From positions 351,540,425 through 351,604,424 of the forward strand of contig OV050030.1 of assembly GCA_920105625.2 (NCBI GenBank): DNA of 64,000 bases, in the 5' to 3' direction. The notes under the pieces are model-generated. The model was given only the letters and a program-made list of their open reading frames with translations. It did not search any database and was not told where the DNA came from. Origin of the DNA: Clusia tigrina. Its lineage: Eukaryota > Arthropoda > Insecta > Diptera > Clusiidae. The position numbers were made by a program, and so were the translations under genes. This document shows, one piece after another, positions 59,349 through 64,000 of this stretch; within the stretch, counting starts at the first letter, position 1, and each line of letters starts with the position of its first letter.

Positions 59349-59542
59349 TCGTTCCTTTCTTTAGCAACCAAATAGCACTTTGCACACACTCCCTTCTAGG
59401 CAAGCGTTACACCATGCCGAAGCGAATGGAAATCTATGCTTTTTCTTTTTGTTGTTCAGAATAAACCGGTCAGCGGAATGCGGAATGCCGGTTAGCCTTT
59501 AATTTATTAATATTAGAGAGTGAGTATAGTTATCGGGCGGCG
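59349..59542. other. BEL 3' tail and flank, no gene
   Basis: No LTR partner recognised. Includes a CCGGTCAGCGGAATGCGGAATGCCGG inverted block near 59467-59492. Confidence 0.35.
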
Positions 59543-60511
59543 ATGAAGGTGGAAATTGGGAAAGTAAGGCAAACGGTTCTGGCGAACCATTTAGAGCTGA
59601 TGAAACTCATTAGTGATGCAATGAGACCCATGCAGCAATCACCGGCGCAGGAAAGTAGCCTAGCAGCTGTAGAGTTGGAGGAGGAGCCCCAAAATACGGT
59701 AGATGAAAAAAGAGAAGAAGGTAGGGGAAGTGGCAACTCACAAGTTAGGATTGAAGAGGAGAATACAATCAATTATAATTCAAGTGGCGAAGAGCAAATT
59801 TCTGACAATAAGCCAACAAGTCATGACGATGAGGACTTGTCCTCAATGGATCAAGATGTTTTTGAAAGACTGCTAGACGATAATTCTGATGACGGTAGTG
59901 TTATGGCTGAAATGGGTAAAACAAAAATAAGTCAAAGTTGCGAAAACAATCTTCTTTGGACTCAATAGATATGTTTGTTACCGATTTAGTAGGCGCTCCC
60001 CTCTCACAAAATGTGAGCCTTAATGACCATAGTGAAGAGAGTAGAGAAGCCACTAGTCAAAGTGACTCCATAAAATCAGCTGATAAATCTTTATCTTTAG
60101 TTTCAAACAGTAATGGTGCTGCTGCAGCCATTCGAATGGATCAAAGACAAAACCTTCCGAAGGGGCATCATATAAAAATAATGTGAATATAGTGAATAAA
60201 CCTAAATTGATTGCGACTGATTATCCAACTGTGCTACTTACAGATCAGCCGATATGCTTCGACAGAAGCAATTGTACTGGCAAAATGATAAATTATATTC
60301 GAATAATTAAGGGATTGCGAGGAGTAATAGATCACGTTTTTGGGATGCAGAATGATGTGTTTGATAAGGGGAAGTGGTTAGAAAGAGTTAAAACCATAGG
60401 TTAAATTGGTGAAGGCCTTGGGGAACTTTTAGTACCCACTGGAAAATTTGCGTGGGTTGTTGGAAGTATTCCACGCGAAAAATTTAAAGAGGTTAGAGCA
60501 CGTGTCTCTTA
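59543..60511 (+). pseudogene. Unrecognised acidic protein ORF, two shifts
   Basis: Frame 1 (59543-59968, 141 codons) starts MKVEIGKVRQTVLANHLELM and is followed by Glu/Ser/Asp-rich sequence. A shift near 59940 continues to 60186 (SIDMFVTDLVGAPL...), another to 60404 (ATDYPTVLLTDQPICFD...IRIIKGLRGVIDHVF), and read-through of TAA continues to about 60511 (LGELLVPTGKFAWVVGSIPREKFKEV). I do not recognise the family. Surrounded by retroelements and close to TGTTGGCGCCCG at 60537, so a decayed gag is possible, as is a fragment of a host gene. Confidence 0.4.
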
Positions 60512-61035
60512 ATCTCGGGGTTGTGGGCGTGGCACATGTTGGCGCCCGTAAGAAATGAGGTAGCAATGGTTAGTAATTAGGTGAAGGAGAGTTATAGGGA
60601 GCTTATGTATTGTAACAATACATATAAAAGAACTAACTCCCAAATCTGCTTCATTGGTGTGGATGTCCAGAAGTTGGGTGGTCTGAGTTAAAATCTGAAA
60701 AGGGAAATGAGTACTATGTGTTTCATAAAATAAAAGAATTAAAGGTGTTCCTGTTTATACGATACGGTATATGTATGTAGACTAGCGTCTAAGTTGAGTA
60801 CATTGGTGAAGGTTGATCTTTGAGTCGAATGTCTGGGAAGGCAAAATAAATATAGGGTTAGGTTAAGAAATTTCATATTCGGTGTGGTGGTTCTGAAAAA
60901 GAAATATTGTTAGGTTATATGTTTATATATACGAGTATGTATGTATAGTTGCCAGGCCAGCTCAGGGTAGAGCATAAAATGTAAGTCGATGCTTCCACTC
61001 GTGTTCCGGCGGAGTTTGTAATCCTGGCAACCCGA

Positions 61036-61038
<3 letters not shown>
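60512..61038. other. No gene; possible element end
   Basis: GTTGCCAGG at 60948-60956 and CCTGGCAAC at 61023-61031 form a spaced inverted pair. TGTTGGCGCCCG at 60537-60548 resembles an LTR end with primer site. No partner was found. Confidence 0.3.

Positions 61039-61090
<52 letters not shown>
61039..61090. repeat. (TA)n microsatellite beside Gypsy copy 2
   Basis: 52 bp of TA dinucleotide leading into the palindrome at 61091. Confidence 0.95.
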
Positions 61091-61093
<3 letters not shown>

Positions 61094-61146
61094 CTGGTTT
61101 TTTATATATCTATATATATATATATAGATATATAAAAAACCAGTAA
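61091..61146. repeat. Perfect 56-bp palindrome
   Basis: TTACTGGTTTTTTATATATC at the left end is exactly inverted at the right end (...GATATATAAAAAACCAGTAA), arms 28 bp, no spacer. The right arm's AAAACCAGTAA belongs to the integrase sequence of Gypsy copy 2. Confidence 0.97.
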
Positions 61147-61860
61147 CTGAGTGTTCGGTATCATTGTATTTATTGACACATTTACTTACTATTGTAGCCC
61201 AAGCTATTTGTTTGTTTTTCTGATCTATTTTACATCTGATTTTTTTTACCAGAGTTTGATCCATTGAATCCATTTGAGAACGGTGCGTTAACTGCTGTAT
61301 ATAACATTGGTATTGCTTTCTCATTTAAAAATTTCTTGAATTCTTTCGAGTTTATACCAGGGTATTGGTCAGTAAGTAACAAACCAATATCCTCTGCTTC
61401 TTATACGAGTATATTACTAACAAGTTTTACTAAATCGTTTGCACTCTGGGATTTTGAGTATAAATGCATATCTAGTTAAATGGTTTACTAGAAGATGTAG
61501 ATATTTCTTTGTTGATCTTGAACCTCCAAAACTTTTAATGGTATCTATAGATATTATTTCGAAAGGTTTTGTGGCTGGACCTAAATGTGACATAAGGCCA
61601 ACTTTGTTGTGTCCTGTAGATTTATTTTTAATGCAACTAGCACAGTTTATACAAATCTTCTTAATGTTTTTTATCAGATTTTTCGCGGTGCATAGTGGAC
61701 TAATCTTTTCGTGTAATTGTTTAATGCCAATGTGGCACAAGTGTTCGTGTATATTTTTTATAAGATTAATACAAAATTCTTCCGATAGAATAATTTTTTT
61801 CCTTTTATTACCCTTTTTTAGAATATACCTTATGTTTCTCGATTAAATTAATTTTTTTCC
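61147..61860 (-). pseudogene. Gypsy copy 2 integrase
   Basis: 61740-61417 gives CHIGIKQLHEKISPL ... CINCASCIKNKS (H-H-C-C zinc domain) followed by EIISIDTIKSFGG (first catalytic Asp). A second piece near 61324-61147 (KIDQKNKQIAWATIVSKCVNKYN) corresponds to copy 1. Broken by stops. Confidence 0.75.
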
Positions 61861-63230
61861 CTGGTCTCCAGATTTCTTTTAGTTTTATTAAATTCCCTAT
61901 TTTTAGTTTTTATTCTTTATTTTTTTCTGGGTCCAATACTGGGGTTCTGCTTAGGCAGTCTGCTCCCAAATAATTTTTTCCTGGGGCATATTTTATTTTA
62001 AAATCATATTGAGATAGATAATGTGTCAAATCACCCAGCTCTTCCTCAGTTCTTGACTTCAAATTCATGTTTCGAGTGGTTTATGGTGTAAATAAACTGT
62101 AAATGATTTACCTATTGGGCAATATTGCCAAAATCTTATTGCATCTTTGATGGCCAGGCGTTCTAAATATATAGATTTTTCTTTTTTGTACTCAATTCAT
62201 TTTTTTTAATTAGTATGCTACTGGTCTCTCTTTGCCGTTGGGTTGTGTATGCTTCAAAACTGCACCCGCTCCTTCCAGCGATGCATCTGTGTAAATATTT
62301 ATCAGTAATTCTTGGTCAAAAATTTCTAGAACTGGTTGTGAACATAATAAGTATCTTATCTTTTCAAATGATTTTTGACAGTCTTCAGACTAAATAAAAT
62401 TCTGATTTTTCCTTAGTGGATTATGGATTGGATCTAGAATTATTTTAGTATGAACTCATGATAAAAATTTATTTTTCCCAGAAATTGCCTTATATTTTTC
62501 TGGGTTTTTGGAACTGCAAAACTTCAAATCAAAATTAAGTTGTCCTTTACTGGCCTGATTGAATTATTCTGAATTATATTGCAGAGGTATTTTACCATGT
62601 CTGATGCAAAGGTACGTTTTCTGAATTTTAACCTGAAGCCTTCTTTTTTATTGCTTTCAGAAATCTTGTTAAATGGTCAATGTATTCCAAAACGGACTTT
62701 GAAAATAAAATAATCTCATCTATATAATTAACTGCAAAATCTCTAAATTTGTATTTCCTTAATAAGTTACTTAGCATTCATTGAAATATTGCTGGTGGCG
62801 TTTTAAATTAAAAAGGTAGGACAGTCCATTAGAAATGACCTTCTTGTGTGACAAAACCTGCATTTTTTCTATCTTCAATACGTAGAGAGATTAACTAAAA
62901 AGGAATATCCAATGTTGGACAAAATTTGGAATTTCTTGTTTTTATCACTAGGTCCTCAATCAGTGGAAATGACTGAGCTTCAGGCACTACATCTTATTCA
63001 GATCCCTGAAATCTATACATAGTCTGGATTTTTTATTGTCTTCTTTTTTAAATGCCAAGTCACTGGCGCAGCAAATGGACTCTATGATTCTTCTATAAGG
63101 TTGTTATCCAATAATTTTGGAATTTGCTCTTCAATCTCTCTGTACCTGTAAGGCCTTTTGCTACAATATTTGTCCACTAAAAGGAATATTCTTGTTTCAT
63201 ATTCCTTAGCTGTGCTAATAATCATACTTA
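61861..63230 (-). pseudogene. Gypsy copy 2 RT and RNase H
   Basis: The minus reading near 63060-62990 has FKKEDNKKSRLCIDFRDLNKM (trace), near 62730-62640 the degraded YIDD neighbourhood (FIFKVRFGIH), and near 62000-61930 the APGKNYLGADCLS end of RNase H. More decayed than copy 1. Confidence 0.7.
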
Positions 63231-63610
63231 TCTTTTGCAAAAATTGACTTGTATTTATCAATTATTTTTTTTAACTCCGATTTCTGATATTGATCTAAAT
63301 GATTTATTCTTATTCAAAATTCTTTTCTTCTACATGCTCTTTAAAGTTTATTACATATTTTCCGTAAGTGTTACTTTTAGTTTTCATATCTATCAATGCA
63401 GCAACTGTTTTTTATGGTTGGAAATTTCCTCTACTTCTTCATTATTTTTATTACAAAAAATCTTATTTTTCTCTTAATAGAAAATATCTTTTTAAATACT
63501 TTTAAATTTTCACCCTAATTTAATCTGAATATCTTTATCTTATCTAGTCCAATTAAAAATGCATATTGAAATTTTTTCGCATCTATTATGTAGACATAAA
63601 AACTTTTGCC

Positions 63611-64000
63611 CATTATCGTTTATTTTGTCGGTGCTATTTCGGCTTCAATCACTGAATTATTAACATTTCTAATTTGATTTGTTTTTCTTTGTGACTTTCA
63701 TTTGTTCTAAACCATCATACTGATTCAGGGTGATAGTAATTTTTTTTTTAGTCCATCACAAACTGGTCATGGTTTCTTATCTTTAACCTTTTCTTTATAG
63801 TCAAACTTTGTATAATTTTTAATTCCAAAACCTTTTCTATTTGGCAAGTGTTCTATTTTTCCAGTATCATTGAATAAATCTTTTGTTTCCAGTATTTCTT
63901 CTCTATTTATTCCGTCAGAAATGTAATATGGTAAACCAGCTGCAAGTATGTAAATAAGTTTTCCTTAATCTATTGAGCTTCTTACTTCAAGCGAGAGTTT
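63611..64000 (-). pseudogene. Gypsy copy 2 gag-protease side
   Basis: From the window end the minus strand reads KLSLEVRSSID and, after a stop, LIYILAAGLPYYISDGI and IEHLPNRKGFGIKNYTKFDYK. This extends beyond the point where copy 1 is cut. Presumed gag/pol junction; the rest lies outside the window. Confidence 0.5.

Larger units (their letters stand above)
54231..59410 (+). mobile_element. BEL/Pao retrotransposon 2, interrupted by a DINE-1-like element
   Basis: Plus-strand order: gag (54593-55180), protease (55285-55569), RT and first RNase H codons (55850-56422), insertion 56423-57943, remainder of RNase H (57944-58260) and integrase (58310-59348). The reading NCY/TDATI(V) before and LN..HGDPNRWQTWVSNRV after the insertion are adjacent blocks in BEL pol. 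Many frameshifts. Confidence 0.85.
61130..64000 (-). mobile_element. Gypsy-superfamily remnant, copy 2
   Basis: Paralogous to 31295-34067 and continues beyond it at the 5' side into gag-like sequence to the end of the window. Lacks the integrase C-terminus (cut at the palindrome) and has a ~170-bp deletion over the protease near 63610. No LTR seen. Confidence 0.85.

Overview
The window looks like a heterochromatic or otherwise repeat-dense stretch of a dipteran insect genome. I see no convincing single-copy host gene. Almost everything that can be named belongs to a transposable element: non-LTR families of the I, LOA, R1 and Jockey clades, Copia, several Gypsy lineages including an env-bearing errantivirus, BEL/Pao, PIF/Harbinger, hAT, and a probable DINE-1-like Helentron. 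This mix is typical of higher flies (Drosophila, tephritids); the species cannot be fixed from the sequence.

Layout. 1-6.1 kb: a 6 kb inverted repeat (arms 47-1986 and 4435-6112). Each arm carries a Harbinger remnant at the same place, the left arm alone carries a 602-bp hAT-type MITE, and the centre holds 173-bp repeats and a Jockey-clade fragment. 6.7-11.6 kb: a nearly full I-clade element on the minus strand. 11.8-23.2 kb: a three-level nest on the minus strand. A Gypsy gag-protease remnant (Osvaldo/Ulysses-like) is split by a Copia element (12424-21919, 5-bp target duplication), and the Copia 3' LTR is split by a 5.76 kb LOA-clade element (12565-18320, 13-bp target duplication). 23.5-29.5 kb: a decayed BEL/Pao element with an env-like third gene (minus strand). 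29.5-30.9 kb: AT-rich, no gene seen. 30.9-34.1 kb: decayed Gypsy copy 1 (minus), ending in a 371-bp TA tract. 34.4-40.0 kb: R1-clade remnants (plus). 40.1-41.3 kb: a hAT transposase fragment related to ZBED5/SCAND3-type proteins. 41.3-43.9 kb: a 3'-truncated second LOA-clade element (minus). 44.36-52.95 kb: an errantivirus-type Gypsy element (plus) with both LTRs, primer-binding site, gag, pol and env, inserted in a TA microsatellite. 53.3-59.4 kb: a leader-like fragment and a second BEL/Pao element (plus), interrupted by a 1.5 kb DINE-1-like element with about 405-bp internal repeats. 59.5-60.5 kb: an acidic ORF I do not recognise. 61.1-64.0 kb: Gypsy copy 2 (minus), a paralogue of the 31-34 kb copy, joined to a TA tract through a perfect 56-bp palindrome.

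How it works together. These are mostly dead or defective parasites, so the main information is the order of insertion and the way each one broke. The two youngest-looking insertions are the LOA element (one homopolymer frameshift and one nonsense codon in otherwise open ORFs) and the errantivirus (LTRs differing at three positions plus one 29-bp indel), although the errantivirus coding regions carry several frameshifts. The least expected signal is in the errantivirus leader: two tRNA-like folded units (45378-45435 and 45516-45572) in which a stem is preserved by compensatory changes while its loop sequence is not.
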